Assembly: GCF_004786035.1 (NCBI RefSeq)
Contig: NZ_CP035088.1
Location: 5,468,001 to 5,532,000, forward strand
Source of the DNA: Pseudomonas viciae
GTDB taxonomy: Bacteria > Pseudomonadota > Gammaproteobacteria > Pseudomonadales > Pseudomonadaceae
Direction of reading: 5' to 3'
Length of the DNA stretch: 64,000 nt
The notes beneath the pieces are model-generated. The model was given only the letters and a program-made list of their open reading frames with translations. It did not search any database and was not told where the DNA came from. A program made the position numbers and the translations under genes. Numbering within the stretch: position 1 is the first letter of the stretch; each line of letters opens with the position of its first letter. Positions 8,880 to 20,943 of the stretch are shown one piece after another.

Positions 8880-8900
8880 TTCATCCAATCATAGGATGAA
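8880..8900. promoter_or_regulatory. Probable operator of the GntR regulator
   Basis: TTCATCC-AATCATA-GGATGAA is a 21-nt palindrome, symmetric at nine of ten pairs, centred on 8890 and starting 13 bases upstream of the regulator start codon. Position and size fit autoregulation by a FadR-type dimer. Confidence 0.65.
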
Positions 8901-8985
8901 TTTCCTGACATGTTAGTCAGCTTCGCGTAGGACGGCAACCGCCTAGGGTCAATGGAGGGAAGAAGCAGAATTTTCGATTAGTCAA

Positions 8986-9008
8986 AATTACCCTTATAGG
9001 GTAATTTA
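8986..9008. promoter_or_regulatory. Perfect 23-nt palindrome, probable MqsA operator
   Basis: AAATTACCC-TTATA-GGGTAATTT is perfectly symmetric in its nine-base arms and ends 20 bases before the mqsR start. MqsA-type antitoxins repress their own operon through palindromes in this position. The sequence differs from the AACCT/AGGTT element of E. coli. Confidence 0.75.
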
Positions 9009-9028
9009 AGGATAAGACACAGGGCTTT

Positions 9029-9340
9029 ATGGACAAGAGCACACCTCATTACGATATGGCTGTGATCAAGGCGGACATCAAGCGGCTTGGAAGAAACGCT
9101 TTTACCACCACTGCAAAAAAAACCGCGTGGACGCTTGGCTTGAACGTTTCGGACATGTTGGAGGTTGTTTGTGAGCTTGAGCGCAAGCAGTTCTACAAAT
9201 CCGTGACGACCTACGACGATCATCGGGTTTGGCATGACGTCTATCGCACCCACTCACACGGTCTGGAGATTTACATCAAAGTGACCTACCGCCCAAGCGG
9301 AGGCCCACCGGTAATTTCATTCAAGGAGAAAAACCCATGA
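9029..9340 (+). CDS. mqsR: MqsR-family toxin (mRNA interferase)
   Basis: A 103-residue RelE-fold toxin of the MqsR family, which in E. coli (98 residues) cleaves mRNA at GCU sites. The family pattern is seen in YDMAVIKADIKRLG at the N-terminus and in WHDVYRTHSHGLEIYIKVTY near the C-terminus, which holds the Tyr and Lys of the active face. Toxin precedes antitoxin, the unusual order that is normal for mqsRA. Its TGA overlaps the antitoxin ATG by four bases. A perfect palindrome lies just upstream. Confidence 0.88.
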   Translation: MDKSTPHYDMAVIKADIKRLGRNAFTTTAKKTAWTLGLNVSDMLEVVCELERKQFYKSVTTYDDHRVWHDVYRTHSHGLEIYIKVTYRPSGGPPVISFKEKNP

Positions 9341-9819
9341 AGACTCAACAGTGTTTCAGCTGTGGTGCTCCGCAGGGCATGCTGCATTTCGAAGGCCGCG
9401 CAGAAACCCTGTGCGTCAAGGGACTGGAGCGCCGGGTCGATGATTTGTCTGGCTGGGAATGCCTGATGTGCGGCGAGGTCGAGCTCGATACCAGTTGCTC
9501 GGATCGCTATACAGATGCGGGAGATGAGCTGGTCACCGCTGCCAGGAAGATGATCGGCGAAGAAATGAAACGCATCCGTCGCAAACTGCACTTGTCTCAA
9601 AAAGAAGCGGTGGCATTGTTATCAGGCGGCGGCCACAACGCGTTTTCCCGCTATGAGCGCGGCGAGGTACTACCACCAAAAGCATTGACGTTGCTGATGC
9701 GCCTGCTTGACCGTTACCCGCATTTGCTTGCAGATGCACAGGCGTTAGCTGAAGAAACGGACTTGAGAAAATTCAGGACAACGGTGCACAAAGAGCACGA
9801 AACCCTCACGAATCATTGA
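9337..9819 (+). CDS. mqsA: MqsA-family antitoxin and autorepressor
   Basis: A 160-residue antitoxin with two domains. The N-terminal zinc domain has paired cysteines (C6/C9 in CFSCG and a second pair in CLMCG near 46-49) and binds the toxin. The C-terminal HTH_XRE domain (KRIRRKLHLSQKEAVALLSG, then NAFSRYERGEVLPPKAL) binds DNA. It is about 30 residues longer than E. coli MqsA (131) because of extended termini. The role is to neutralise MqsR and repress the operon. The pair stands alone between the GntR regulator and the aap cluster and shares a terminator with aapP. Confidence 0.88.
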   Translation: MKTQQCFSCGAPQGMLHFEGRAETLCVKGLERRVDDLSGWECLMCGEVELDTSCSDRYTDAGDELVTAARKMIGEEMKRIRRKLHLSQKEAVALLSGGGHNAFSRYERGEVLPPKALTLLMRLLDRYPHLLADAQALAEETDLRKFRTTVHKEHETLTNH

Positions 9820-9831
9820 ACCTGCTGCAAA

Positions 9832-9861
9832 AAATAAACCCGGACAAGTCCGGGTTTATTT
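9832..9861. terminator. Bidirectional terminator between mqsA and aapP
   Basis: Fourteen-base arms AAATAAACCCGGAC / GTCCGGGTTTATTT with an AA loop. A/T-rich ends on both sides let it serve both converging transcripts. Confidence 0.85.
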
Positions 9862-9875
9862 CACTGCCTAAGGGA

Positions 9876-10640
9876 TCAATGCAGGATCTGGCTCAGGAAC
9901 AGCTTGGTGCGGTCGTTCTGCGGGTTGTCGAAGAAGTCGTTCGGCGCCGCCTGCTCGACGATTTCGCCCTTGTCCATGAAGATCACGCGGTTGGCCACGG
10001 TACGGGCAAAGCCCATTTCGTGGGTTACGCAGAGCATGGTCATGCCGTCTTCGGCCAGGCCGATCATGGTGTCCAGTACTTCCTTCACCATTTCCGGATC
10101 GAGGGCCGAAGTTGGCTCGTCGAACAGCATGATTTTCGGCTTCATGCACAGGGCTCGGGCGATGGCTACACGCTGTTGCTGACCGCCGGAGAGCTGGCCC
10201 GGGTACTTGTGCGCCTGCTCTGGAATGCGCACGCGCTCCAGGTAATGCATGGCGATTTCCTCGGCCTTGCGCTTGGGCATCTTGCGTACCCACATCGGCG
10301 CCAGGGTGCAGTTCTGCAGAATGGTCAGGTGCGGGAACAGGTTGAAGTGCTGGAACACCATGCCGACTTCACGGCGGATCGCTTCGATCTGCTTGAGGTC
10401 GTTGGTCAGTTCCACCCCGTCGACCACGATGCGGCCCTGCTGGTGCTCTTCCAGGCGGTTGAGGCAGCGGATGGTGGTGGACTTGCCGGAGCCCGATGGG
10501 CCGCACAGCACGATACGCTCGCCCTGCTTGACGTTCAGGTTGATGTCTTTCAACACGTGGAACTGGCCGTACCACTTGTTCACGCCCTGCATCTGAATAA
10601 TGCCTTCAGGGCTCACAGGCTGTTTGATCGCTTCACTCAT
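9876..10640 (-). CDS. aapP: General L-amino acid ABC transporter, ATPase subunit
   Basis: A 254-residue ATPase that powers the amino-acid importer made with AapQ and AapM. Walker A GPSGSGKS is at 47-54, the signature [15 protein letters not shown] near 150, and Walker [14 protein letters not shown] follows with the catalytic Glu. It is the last gene of the minus-strand aapJQMP operon, ten bases after aapM. The subunit type is typical of polar amino acid transporters (GlnQ/GltL/AapP), and the cluster make-up with two large permeases identifies it as Aap. Confidence 0.93.
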   Translation of the reverse strand: MSEAIKQPVSPEGIIQMQGVNKWYGQFHVLKDINLNVKQGERIVLCGPSGSGKSTTIRCLNRLEEHQQGRIVVDGVELTNDLKQIEAIRREVGMVFQHFNLFPHLTILQNCTLAPMWVRKMPKRKAEEIAMHYLERVRIPEQAHKYPGQLSGGQQQRVAIARALCMKPKIMLFDEPTSALDPEMVKEVLDTMIGLAEDGMTMLCVTHEMGFARTVANRVIFMDKGEIVEQAAPNDFFDNPQNDRTKLFLSQILH

Positions 10641-10650
10641 GAGTCAACTC

Positions 10651-11748
10651 CTAACGCTTGTGGCCAGTGTCCAGCTTGCGTTCCAAATGCATGGAATAGC
10701 GGGACATACCAAAACAGAAAATCCAGAACACCAGGGCGGCGAACACATAGCCTTCGGTGGCCATGCCCAGCCATTTCGGGTCGGCGGCAGCTTGTTTCAC
10801 GCTGTTGAGCAGGTCGAACAAACCGATGATGATCACCAGGCTCGTGTCCTTGAACAACGCAATGAAGGTGTTGACGATACCGGGGATCACCATCTTCAAG
10901 GCTTGCGGCAGAATCACCAGGCCCATGCTGCGCCAGTAGCCCAGGCCCATCGCGGCGGCCGCTTCGTATTGACCCTTGGGAATGGCTTGCAGGCCGCCCC
11001 GTACCACTTCGGCAATGTAGGCCGACTGGAACAGGATCACCCCGATCAGCGCCCGCAGCAGCTTGTCGAAGTTCATGCCTTCGGGCAGGAACAGCGGCAG
11101 CATCACCGACGACATGAACAGCACCGTGATCAACGGCACGCCGCGCCAGAACTCGATGAAGGTCACGCAGACCACACGGATCGCCGGCATGTTCGAGCGG
11201 CGACCCAAGGCCAGGACGATGCCCAGCGGCAGAGCGCCGACGATACCGACGGTGGCGATCACCAGGGTCAGCATCAGGCCGCCCCATTGGCTGGTCGCCA
11301 CGGCGTCCAGGCCGAACACGCCACCGTGCAGCAGGCACCAGGAGATGATCGGGTACAGCACCAGGAAGCTCAGGCCATAGATCGCCTTGCGCGGGAAGCG
11401 CGAGATGAACAGTGGCGCCACACCGATGACCGCCAGCCACACGGTCAGGTCTACACGCCAGCGCAGGTCCGCTGGGTAGTAGCCGTACATGAACTGACCG
11501 AAACGCTGCTGGATGAACACCCAGCAGGCGCCTTCCTTGGTGCAGTCGGCGCGGGTGGTGCCGACCCAGTTGGCATCGAGGATCGCCCATTGCAACAGCG
11601 GTGGGACGATCAGGTAGATCAGATAAAACGCGAACAGCGTCAGCAGCGTGTTGATCCAGCTGGAGAACATGTTGGCGCGCATCCACGCCACCACGCCGAT
11701 GCTGCTGCCCGGCGGGGGCATGTCAGGTTTGAAAGTATGAGTCGTCAT
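10651..11748 (-). CDS. aapM: General L-amino acid ABC transporter permease
   Basis: A 365-residue inner-membrane permease. After a cytoplasmic tail, about eight hydrophobic segments are seen. The HisM/GlnP-type permease domain lies in the C-terminal half (FIEFWRGVPLITVLFMSS ... YIAEVVRGGLQAIPKGQYEAA with the EAA loop). Between the first membrane segments is a long periplasmic insert with two Cys (ADCTKEGACW), a feature of AapM that separates it from ordinary 220-residue permeases. It starts ten bases after aapQ. It forms a heterodimer with AapQ. Confidence 0.93.
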   Translation of the reverse strand: MTTHTFKPDMPPPGSSIGVVAWMRANMFSSWINTLLTLFAFYLIYLIVPPLLQWAILDANWVGTTRADCTKEGACWVFIQQRFGQFMYGYYPADLRWRVDLTVWLAVIGVAPLFISRFPRKAIYGLSFLVLYPIISWCLLHGGVFGLDAVATSQWGGLMLTLVIATVGIVGALPLGIVLALGRRSNMPAIRVVCVTFIEFWRGVPLITVLFMSSVMLPLFLPEGMNFDKLLRALIGVILFQSAYIAEVVRGGLQAIPKGQYEAAAAMGLGYWRSMGLVILPQALKMVIPGIVNTFIALFKDTSLVIIIGLFDLLNSVKQAAADPKWLGMATEGYVFAALVFWIFCFGMSRYSMHLERKLDTGHKR

Positions 11749-11758
11749 GCGCGTTTCC

Positions 11759-12940
11759 TCACCGCTCGATCAGCGCAATGCGCTTGTTGTACCAGTTCAT
11801 CAGCAAGGAAATGCTGATACTGATCGCCAGGTACACACTCATGGTGATGGCAATCACCTCGATGGCCTGGCCGGTCTGGTTCAACACCGTACCGGCAAAC
11901 AGCGAAACCATTTCCGGGTAACCGATACCGGCTGCCAGGGACGAGTTTTTCGCCAGGTTCAGGTATTGGCTGGTCAGCGGTGGAATGATCACGCGCAGGG
12001 CCTGCGGGATGATCACCTTGCGCAGGGTCGGACCGTTGCGCAGCCCCAGGGAACGGGCCGCTTCGGTCTGGCCGTGGCTGACCGACTTGATGCCCGAGCG
12101 CACGATCTCGGCGATGAACGCCGCGGTGTACACGGTCAAGGCCAGGGTCAAGGCCAGCAGTTCCGGGATCAGCACCCAGCCACCGACGAAGTTGAAGCCC
12201 TTGAGCTCCGGCATTTCCCAACTCACTGGCGCACCAAACAGCAGCGCGCACAGGGTCGGGATCACCAGCAACAGCGCCAGGCCGACCCAGAACTTGTGGA
12301 ACGGCTCGCCGGTCGCCTCGAAACGCTTGTTCGCCCAGCGCGTCATCAGCACGATGGCGACGATGGCCAGCACGATGCTGATCACAAACGGCCAGAACCC
12401 GTCTGCGGTCAGGGCGGCCGGCATGTTCAAGCCCCGGCTGCTGACAAAGAAGGTGTCGCCCAGGTTATGGGCGGCACGCGGGCCAGGCATGCTGAGGAAC
12501 ACCGCGAAGTACCAGAACAGGATCTGCAGCAGCGGCGGGATGTTACGGAAGACCTCGACATAAACAGTCGCCAGCTTGGAAATGATCCAGTTCTGCGACA
12601 GTCGCGCCACGCCAATGATGAACCCGAGGATGGTCGCCAGGATCACGCCGATGAAGGTCACCAGCAGCGTGTTGAGCAACCCGATGACAAAGACGCGGGC
12701 ATAGCTGTCCGCTTCGGTGTAGTCGATCAGGTGTTGGGCAATGCCGAACCCGGCACTGCGTTCCAGGAAGCCGAAGCCGGAGGTGATACCCCGATGCTCG
12801 AGGTTGGTCTGCGTGTTATCGAACAGAAACCAGCCCAGCGAAATAACCGCCACGACCGTGACGATCTGAAATACCCACGCACGCACTCGTGGATCGCTGA
12901 GGCTGAGCCTCTGCTTAGGTGCGCCGATTGAATTTTGCAT
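11759..12940 (-). CDS. aapQ: General L-amino acid ABC transporter permease
   Basis: A 393-residue inner-membrane permease paired with AapM. The first third holds a membrane segment near 30-45 and LLVTFIGVILATILGFIIG with the PROL-type YVEVFRNIPPLLQILFWY. An insert of membrane segments follows, and the C-terminal EAA loop is VRSGIKSVSHGQTEAARSLGL. The length above 390 is characteristic of AapQ. It is separated from aapJ by 65 bases that contain a strong hairpin, the usual layout where the binding protein is made in excess over the membrane parts. Confidence 0.93.
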   Translation of the reverse strand: MQNSIGAPKQRLSLSDPRVRAWVFQIVTVVAVISLGWFLFDNTQTNLEHRGITSGFGFLERSAGFGIAQHLIDYTEADSYARVFVIGLLNTLLVTFIGVILATILGFIIGVARLSQNWIISKLATVYVEVFRNIPPLLQILFWYFAVFLSMPGPRAAHNLGDTFFVSSRGLNMPAALTADGFWPFVISIVLAIVAIVLMTRWANKRFEATGEPFHKFWVGLALLLVIPTLCALLFGAPVSWEMPELKGFNFVGGWVLIPELLALTLALTVYTAAFIAEIVRSGIKSVSHGQTEAARSLGLRNGPTLRKVIIPQALRVIIPPLTSQYLNLAKNSSLAAGIGYPEMVSLFAGTVLNQTGQAIEVIAITMSVYLAISISISLLMNWYNKRIALIER

Positions 12941-12969
12941 GAAGTGCCCCGCAAAGAATGGAACAGAAC

Positions 12970-12998
12970 ATCACCCGGTGGTTGGCCCACCGGGTGAT
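12970..12998 (-). promoter_or_regulatory. Hairpin between aapJ and aapQ
   Basis: Twelve-base arms ATCACCCGGTGG / CCACCGGGTGAT with a five-base loop and no T tract. It starts eight bases past the aapJ stop (minus strand). Such hairpins stabilise the upstream message or reduce read-through, raising binding protein over permease. Confidence 0.7.
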
Positions 12999-13005
12999 AG
13001 AACCA

Positions 13006-14037
13006 TCAGCGCACTGGTGGTGCGTATTGAATGCCGCCAGCGTTCCACAGAGCGTTCAAGCCGCGATCGATTTCCAGCGGAGTGCCCTTGCCGAGGTTGC
13101 GCTCGAACATTTCGCCGTAGTTACCGACTTGCTTGACGATCTGCACGACCCAGTCTTTCGGCAGTTTCAGGTCTTTGCCGTATTCACCGTCGGCGCCCAA
13201 CATACGAGCGACGTCAGGGTTCTTGGTGGCCTTGGCTTCGGCCTCGACGTTCTTCGAGGTCACACCGGCTTCTTCAGCGTTGAGCAGCGCGTAGCCGGTC
13301 CAACGCACGATGGCCAGCCACTCGTCGTCGCCATTACGCACGACCGGACCCAGAGGCTCCTTGGAAATGGTTTCCGGCAGAACCACGTAGTCCTTCGGCG
13401 AAGCCAGCTTGCTGCGCTGGGCGAACAGCTGGGACTTGTCGGAGGTCAGCACGTCGCAACGACCAGATTCCAGCGACTTGGCGCTTTCATCGGAGGTGTC
13501 GAAAGTGATCGGGGTGTACTTCAGGCCGTTGGCGCGGAAGTAGTCGGAAACGTTCAGCTCGGTGGTGGTACCGGCCTGGATGCAGATGGTTGCACCGTCC
13601 AGTTCCTTGGCGCTCTTGACGCCCAGCTTGTTGTTCGCCAGGAAGCCGATGCCGTCGTAGTAGGTAATGAAACCTGGAAACTTCAGGCCCATGCCAGCGT
13701 CACGGGAGCTGGTCATGGTGGAGTTGCGCGAGAGCATATCGATTTCGCCCGATTGCAGCGCAGTGAAGCGCTCCTTGGCGTTCAACTGGCTGAATTTGAC
13801 CTTGGTCGCATCACCAAATACAGCAGCGGCCACGGCGCGGCAGAAGTCAGCGTCGATACCGACGATCTTGCCGGTCGAATCAGGCACCGAGAAACCCGGC
13901 AAGCCATCACTCACACCACATTGCACAAAGCCTTTCTTCTGTACGGCATCCAGGGTTGCACCCGCCTGAGCGAACCCGCTGACGCCGAGTACTGCCGCTG
14001 CAGTCACGACGGCCAGGGTGGATTTCAGTAACTTCAT
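13006..14037 (-). CDS. aapJ: General L-amino acid ABC transporter, periplasmic binding protein
   Basis: A 343-residue solute-binding protein with a clear signal peptide (MKLLKSTLAVVTAAAVLG, cut after about AQA at 26). The mature protein starts GATLDAVQKKGFVQCGVSDG, the family-3 extracellular solute-binding pattern. The amino-acid site segment is LNAKERFTALQSGEIDMLSR, followed by NSTMTSSRD. It delivers a broad range of L-amino acids to AapQMP. It is the first gene of the operon, and GGAGGTTT six bases before the ATG is a very strong ribosome site, consistent with high expression. Confidence 0.94.
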   Translation of the reverse strand: MKLLKSTLAVVTAAAVLGVSGFAQAGATLDAVQKKGFVQCGVSDGLPGFSVPDSTGKIVGIDADFCRAVAAAVFGDATKVKFSQLNAKERFTALQSGEIDMLSRNSTMTSSRDAGMGLKFPGFITYYDGIGFLANNKLGVKSAKELDGATICIQAGTTTELNVSDYFRANGLKYTPITFDTSDESAKSLESGRCDVLTSDKSQLFAQRSKLASPKDYVVLPETISKEPLGPVVRNGDDEWLAIVRWTGYALLNAEEAGVTSKNVEAEAKATKNPDVARMLGADGEYGKDLKLPKDWVVQIVKQVGNYGEMFERNLGKGTPLEIDRGLNALWNAGGIQYAPPVR

Positions 14038-14040
14038 TCA

Positions 14041-15167
<1,127 letters not shown>

Positions 15168-15259
15168 AAAGGCTCATCGCCACCTTTGATGATCACACTA
15201 CGCCGCGCCCGTTTCTTGCATTACACTGGCCGGCGTACATTCCTTAACCAATCGATGAG

Positions 15260-16735
15260 ATGACCGTGCTCAAAGCACTCAAGAAGATGTTCGGTAAAAG
15301 CGAGGCCGAGCAACTCGCGCCTGGCGCAAGCGCCCCTGTCAACGGCCAGAGCCGTACCGATGCGCAACAACCGCGCCGTGCTGCCCCTGCTGCACAGGCA
15401 AAAAAAGAGCCGGTGACCCCACCCGCCGCCCAGCCTGCCACGGCCCCTGAACCAGAAAAGCCACGCAACGAAGCCCCCAAGCCGCGCCGCGAACGCGCAC
15501 CGAAACCGCCGGTCGTCGCCTGGAAGCTCGAGGACTTCGTCGTAGAACCCCAGGAAGGCAAGACCCGCTTCCACGACTTCAAACTCGCCCCTGAGCTGAT
15601 GCACGCCATCCAGGACCTGGGCTTCCCGTACTGCACGCCGATCCAGGCCCAGGTGCTGGGCTTCACCCTCGCCGGCAAAGACGCCATCGGCCGCGCCCAG
15701 ACCGGTACTGGCAAGACCGCCGCGTTCCTGATTTCCATCATCACCCAGTTGCTGCAGACCCCGCCGCCTAAAGAGCGCTACATGGGCGAGCCGCGGGCAC
15801 TGATCATCGCCCCGACCCGCGAACTGGTGGTACAGATCGCCAAGGACGCCGCCGACCTGACCAAGTACACCGGCCTGAACGTGATGACGTTCGTGGGCGG
15901 CATGGACTTCGATAAACAGCTCAAGCACCTCGAAGCGCGCCACTGCGACATCCTGGTCGCCACACCGGGCCGCCTGCTGGACTTCAACCAGCGTGGCGAC
16001 GTGCACCTGGACATGGTCGAGGTGATGGTGCTGGACGAAGCCGACCGCATGCTCGACATGGGTTTCATCCCGCAGGTGCGCCAGATCATTCGCCAGACCC
16101 CACCGAAAAGCGAACGCCAGACCCTGCTGTTCTCCGCCACCTTCACCGAAGATGTGATGAACCTGGCCAAGCAATGGACCACCGACCCGTCCATCGTCGA
16201 GATCGAGGCGCTGAACGTCGCCAGCGAAAACGTCGAACAGCACATCTATGCAGTGGCCGGTGCCGACAAGTACAAGCTGCTCTACAACCTGGTCAACGAC
16301 AACGGTTGGGAGCGGGTGATGGTCTTCGCCAACCGCAAGGACGAAGTACGGCGCATCGAAGAACGCCTGGTGCGCGATGGCGTCAACGCTGCGCAACTGT
16401 CGGGCGACGTACCACAGCATAAGCGCATCAAGACGCTGGAAGGCTTTCGCGAAGGCAAGATCCGCGTGCTGGTGGCCACTGATGTGGCCGGACGCGGTAT
16501 CCACATCGACGGCATCAGCCACGTGATCAACTTCACGTTGCCGGAAGTGCCGGATGACTATGTGCACCGGATTGGCCGTACCGGGCGTGCAGGCGCTGCT
16601 GGCGTATCGATCAGCTTCGCCGGTGAGGATGACTCCTATCAGTTGCCATCGATCGAAGCGCTGCTAGGGAAGAAGATCAATTGCGAAACCCCACCGACTC
16701 ATCTGCTTCGGCCGGTTGAGCGCAAGCGCCCTTAA
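15260..16735 (+). CDS. rhlB: ATP-dependent RNA helicase RhlB
   Basis: A 491-residue DEAD-box helicase. The first 100 residues are disordered and rich in Ala, Pro, Lys and Arg, an RNA-binding tail common in pseudomonad RhlB. Core motifs follow: TPIQ (Q-motif), AQTGTGKT (146-153), [26 protein letters not shown], and the C-terminal lobe with [11 protein letters not shown] and [10 protein letters not shown]. It unwinds RNA for the degradosome. The order rhlB-dauB-dauA-dauR is the same as in P. aeruginosa. A terminator follows 18 bases after the stop. Confidence 0.93.
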   Translation: MTVLKALKKMFGKSEAEQLAPGASAPVNGQSRTDAQQPRRAAPAAQAKKEPVTPPAAQPATAPEPEKPRNEAPKPRRERAPKPPVVAWKLEDFVVEPQEGKTRFHDFKLAPELMHAIQDLGFPYCTPIQAQVLGFTLAGKDAIGRAQTGTGKTAAFLISIITQLLQTPPPKERYMGEPRALIIAPTRELVVQIAKDAADLTKYTGLNVMTFVGGMDFDKQLKHLEARHCDILVATPGRLLDFNQRGDVHLDMVEVMVLDEADRMLDMGFIPQVRQIIRQTPPKSERQTLLFSATFTEDVMNLAKQWTTDPSIVEIEALNVASENVEQHIYAVAGADKYKLLYNLVNDNGWERVMVFANRKDEVRRIEERLVRDGVNAAQLSGDVPQHKRIKTLEGFREGKIRVLVATDVAGRGIHIDGISHVINFTLPEVPDDYVHRIGRTGRAGAAGVSISFAGEDDSYQLPSIEALLGKKINCETPPTHLLRPVERKRP

Positions 16736-16752
16736 CCGTCGCCTGGAACCAG

Positions 16753-16784
16753 AAAGCGCAGCCGCAAACGCTGCGCTTTTTTTT
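16753..16784 (+). terminator. Terminator of rhlB
   Basis: AAAGCGCAGC / GCTGCGCTTT arms around CGCAAAC, followed by a run of T residues. Confidence 0.9.
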
Positions 16785-16814
16785 CGCCCGGGATATTGCC
16801 CAACAGAACTAAAA

Positions 16815-16827
16815 GTCCATAATGGAC
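16815..16827. promoter_or_regulatory. Palindrome upstream of dauB, putative DauR operator
   Basis: GTCCAT-A-ATGGAC is a perfect 13-nt palindrome ending 32 bases before the dauB start. A close match (AAAGTCCA-NN-ATGGA shared) occurs on the other strand at 20744-20756, upstream of the arginine-type binding protein gene. Confidence 0.6.
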
Positions 16828-16859
16828 AAATTAGTTTACACAAGCACCCCGGAGTCCCG

Positions 16860-19027
<2,168 letters not shown>

Positions 19028-19114
19028 ATCCACCCAGGTGACGCATCGCCTCGATTGCGGCACACTCCCCGCGCCCCTGCTTCACGGGGCGCTGACGCTG
19101 CCTGGAGCCCTGTC

Positions 19115-19741
19115 ATGAACGCCCCTCACACTGATCCGGCACTGGATAATTTCCACACCATCGCCGACGCCATCGCCACCCTGTTCTACCCCCACGCCGA
19201 GGTGGTGCTGCACGACCTTCGCTCGCAGAAAGTCGACTACATCGCCAACAACCTGTCCAAGCGTGAGATTGGCGATGACTCATCCCTGGAAGACATGCTC
19301 AGCGAAGACGTCAGCGAACGTAACATCGGGCCGTACGAAAAGCTGAATTGGGATGGGCAGAAGATTCGCAGCCTCAGCAGCGTCCTGCGCGACGCCGACG
19401 GTCATCCGCTGGCAGTACTGTGCATCAATCTGAATATTTCGCTGTTCGAGAATGCCAAGGCCGCGCTGGACCTGTTCCTCTCGCCGAGCAAGTTGATCCC
19501 GCAGCCGGACTCACTGTTTCGCGATGACTGGCAGGAGCGGATCAACACCTTTCTCCATGCCTGGATGCGCGAACGCCAGCTGAGCCTGAACCTGCTGACC
19601 CGCGACCACAAACGCGAACTGGTGCTGGCGCTGCACGCCGAGGGCGCGTTCAAGGGCAAGAGCGCGTCCAACTACGTGGCCAATGTGCTGAACATGGGGC
19701 GGGCGACGGTGTACAAGCATTTGAAGGAGTTGAAGGGCTGA
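19115..19741 (+). CDS. dauR: DauR transcriptional repressor (YheO-like PAS + HTH)
   Basis: A 208-residue regulator. The first two-thirds is a YheO-like PAS domain (ALFYPHAEVVLHDL-type start, then RNIGPYEKLNWDG and SLSSVLRDADGHPLAVLCIN). The C-terminal 60 residues are the DauR-type HTH (LLTRDHKRELVLALHAEGA, then YVANVLNMGRATVYKHLKEL). In P. aeruginosa DauR represses dauBAR and is relieved by D-arginine. ATG 19115 is taken because the preceding in-frame codons belong to a short GC-rich spacer. The palindromes at 16815 and 20744 are candidate targets. Confidence 0.9.
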   Translation: MNAPHTDPALDNFHTIADAIATLFYPHAEVVLHDLRSQKVDYIANNLSKREIGDDSSLEDMLSEDVSERNIGPYEKLNWDGQKIRSLSSVLRDADGHPLAVLCINLNISLFENAKAALDLFLSPSKLIPQPDSLFRDDWQERINTFLHAWMRERQLSLNLLTRDHKRELVLALHAEGAFKGKSASNYVANVLNMGRATVYKHLKELKG

Positions 19742-19752
19742 GGGTTTTTGTT

Positions 19753-19797
19753 GCCTGGCCTGGCCTGGCCTGGCCTGGCCTGGCCTGGCCTGGCCTC
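19753..19797. repeat. GCCTG pentanucleotide tandem repeat
   Basis: Eight perfect GCCTG units (19753-19792) followed by a GCCTC unit, starting 12 bases after the dauR stop and running directly into a REP doublet. Confidence 0.95.
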
Positions 19798-19894
19798 ATC
19801 GCGAGCACGCTCGCTCCCACAGTGGATCTCGTTGAACACAAAAACTGTGTCCGCCGCAAATCCGTTGTGGGAGCGAGCTTGCTCGCAATGGCGA
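19798..19894. repeat. REP doublet (REPIN-like)
   Basis: Two inverted REP cores (CGAGCACGCTCGCTCCCAC and GTGGGAGCGAGCTTGCTCG) about 50 bases apart, between the convergent dauR and binding-protein genes. Confidence 0.85.
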
Positions 19895-19898
19895 TTGA

Positions 19899-20675
19899 TC
19901 AGTCGCCGTAGATATCCGACTTGAAATACTTGGCCTGGATCTTCTGATACTCCCCACTGGCCCGAATCCCATCGATGGCCTTGTTCAAGTCCGCCACCAA
20001 CTCGGTATTGCCTTTACGCACCGCGATACCCGCGCCTTCACCAACGTATTTCGGATCCTTGAGTTCCGGCCCGACAAACGCGTAGCCCTTGCCCCGAGGC
20101 ATCGACAGGAAGTCCTCCAGCGGGATGGTATCGGCGAAAATCGCGTCCAGGCGACCGGACGCCAGGTCCATGTAGATTTCTTCGTTGTTGCTGTAGCGCT
20201 TGACCGTCACGCCCTTGGGTTCGAAGACTTCAGTGGCGAAGCGGTCGGTGGTGGTAGCGCGCTGCACGCCCACGGTCTTGCCCTTGAGGCTGGCGTACTG
20301 GTCATCGACCACCGCGCCTTCCTTCATGACCAACCGTGATGAGGTGAAGTAATACTTGTGGGTGAAATCCACCGACTTCTTGCGCTCTTCGGTAATGGTC
20401 ATGGACGACAGCGCCAGGTCAATTTTCTTCACCTTCAGCGATGGAATCAGCCCGTCGAATTCACCTTCGATCCACTCACACTTGACCTTCATCTGCGCGC
20501 ACAAGGCATTGCCGATGTCGTAGTCAAAACCTTCGATTTTCCCTTCCGAGGTCTTGGAAGCAAACGGCGGGTAAGCCGCCTCGATGCCGATGCGCAAGGT
20601 TTTCTCGGCGGCGAACAGGCTGCTGGAGGCCAGCAGGCTCAAGGCCAGGCCGGTGATGAGGTGGCGTTTGTTCAT
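19899..20675 (-). CDS. Basic amino-acid (arginine/lysine/ornithine-type) ABC transporter binding protein
   Basis: A 258-residue periplasmic protein with a signal peptide ([22 protein letters not shown], cut at about 22). It then reads [15 protein letters not shown] and [20 protein letters not shown], the ArgT/HisJ/AotJ pattern, with the conserved Cys pair near 58 and 65. It has no permease or ATPase beside it, so it must share membrane components encoded elsewhere. It faces dauR, and in P. aeruginosa the equivalent position (PA3865) also holds a basic amino-acid binding protein. The shared palindrome at 20744 suggests co-regulation with dauBAR, and D-arginine capture is a reasonable guess. 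Confidence 0.88.
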   Translation of the reverse strand: MNKRHLITGLALSLLASSSLFAAEKTLRIGIEAAYPPFASKTSEGKIEGFDYDIGNALCAQMKVKCEWIEGEFDGLIPSLKVKKIDLALSSMTITEERKKSVDFTHKYYFTSSRLVMKEGAVVDDQYASLKGKTVGVQRATTTDRFATEVFEPKGVTVKRYSNNEEIYMDLASGRLDAIFADTIPLEDFLSMPRGKGYAFVGPELKDPKYVGEGAGIAVRKGNTELVADLNKAIDGIRASGEYQKIQAKYFKSDIYGD

Positions 20676-20743
20676 GATCGATCTCTCGCGGGTTGTTGTT
20701 GGTTTGGCAGAGAAAGGTGGGCGTGACTATTTTGTACTTATAA

Positions 20744-20756
20744 ATCCATACTGGAC
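20744..20756. promoter_or_regulatory. Second dauB-type operator-like site
   Basis: On the minus strand this reads GTCCAG-T-ATGGAT, with AAA before it. It matches the dauB palindrome in AAAGTCCA-NN-ATGGA. It lies 68 bases upstream of the binding-protein start. Confidence 0.5.
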
Positions 20757-20813
20757 TTTAATGTACACATCGTCAATTGGGGAAAGCGGGAAAATGATGG
20801 AAGGCTGATGGCC

Positions 20814-20909
20814 CCTTCGCGAGCAAGCCCGCTCCCACAGAGGCCCTGCGTTGAGCACAAATATGTGTACGACACAGATTCCCTGTGGGAGCGGGCTTGC
20901 TCGCGAAGG
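20814..20909. repeat. REP doublet (REPIN-like)
   Basis: CCTTCGCGAGCAAGCCCGCTCCCACA and its inverted copy, about 45 bases apart, between the binding-protein promoter and the 3' end of moaE. This is the typical intact form in the window. Confidence 0.9.
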
Positions 20910-20943
20910 CGGACTCACAGCCTCCAAATGACTGACAGGCTGC

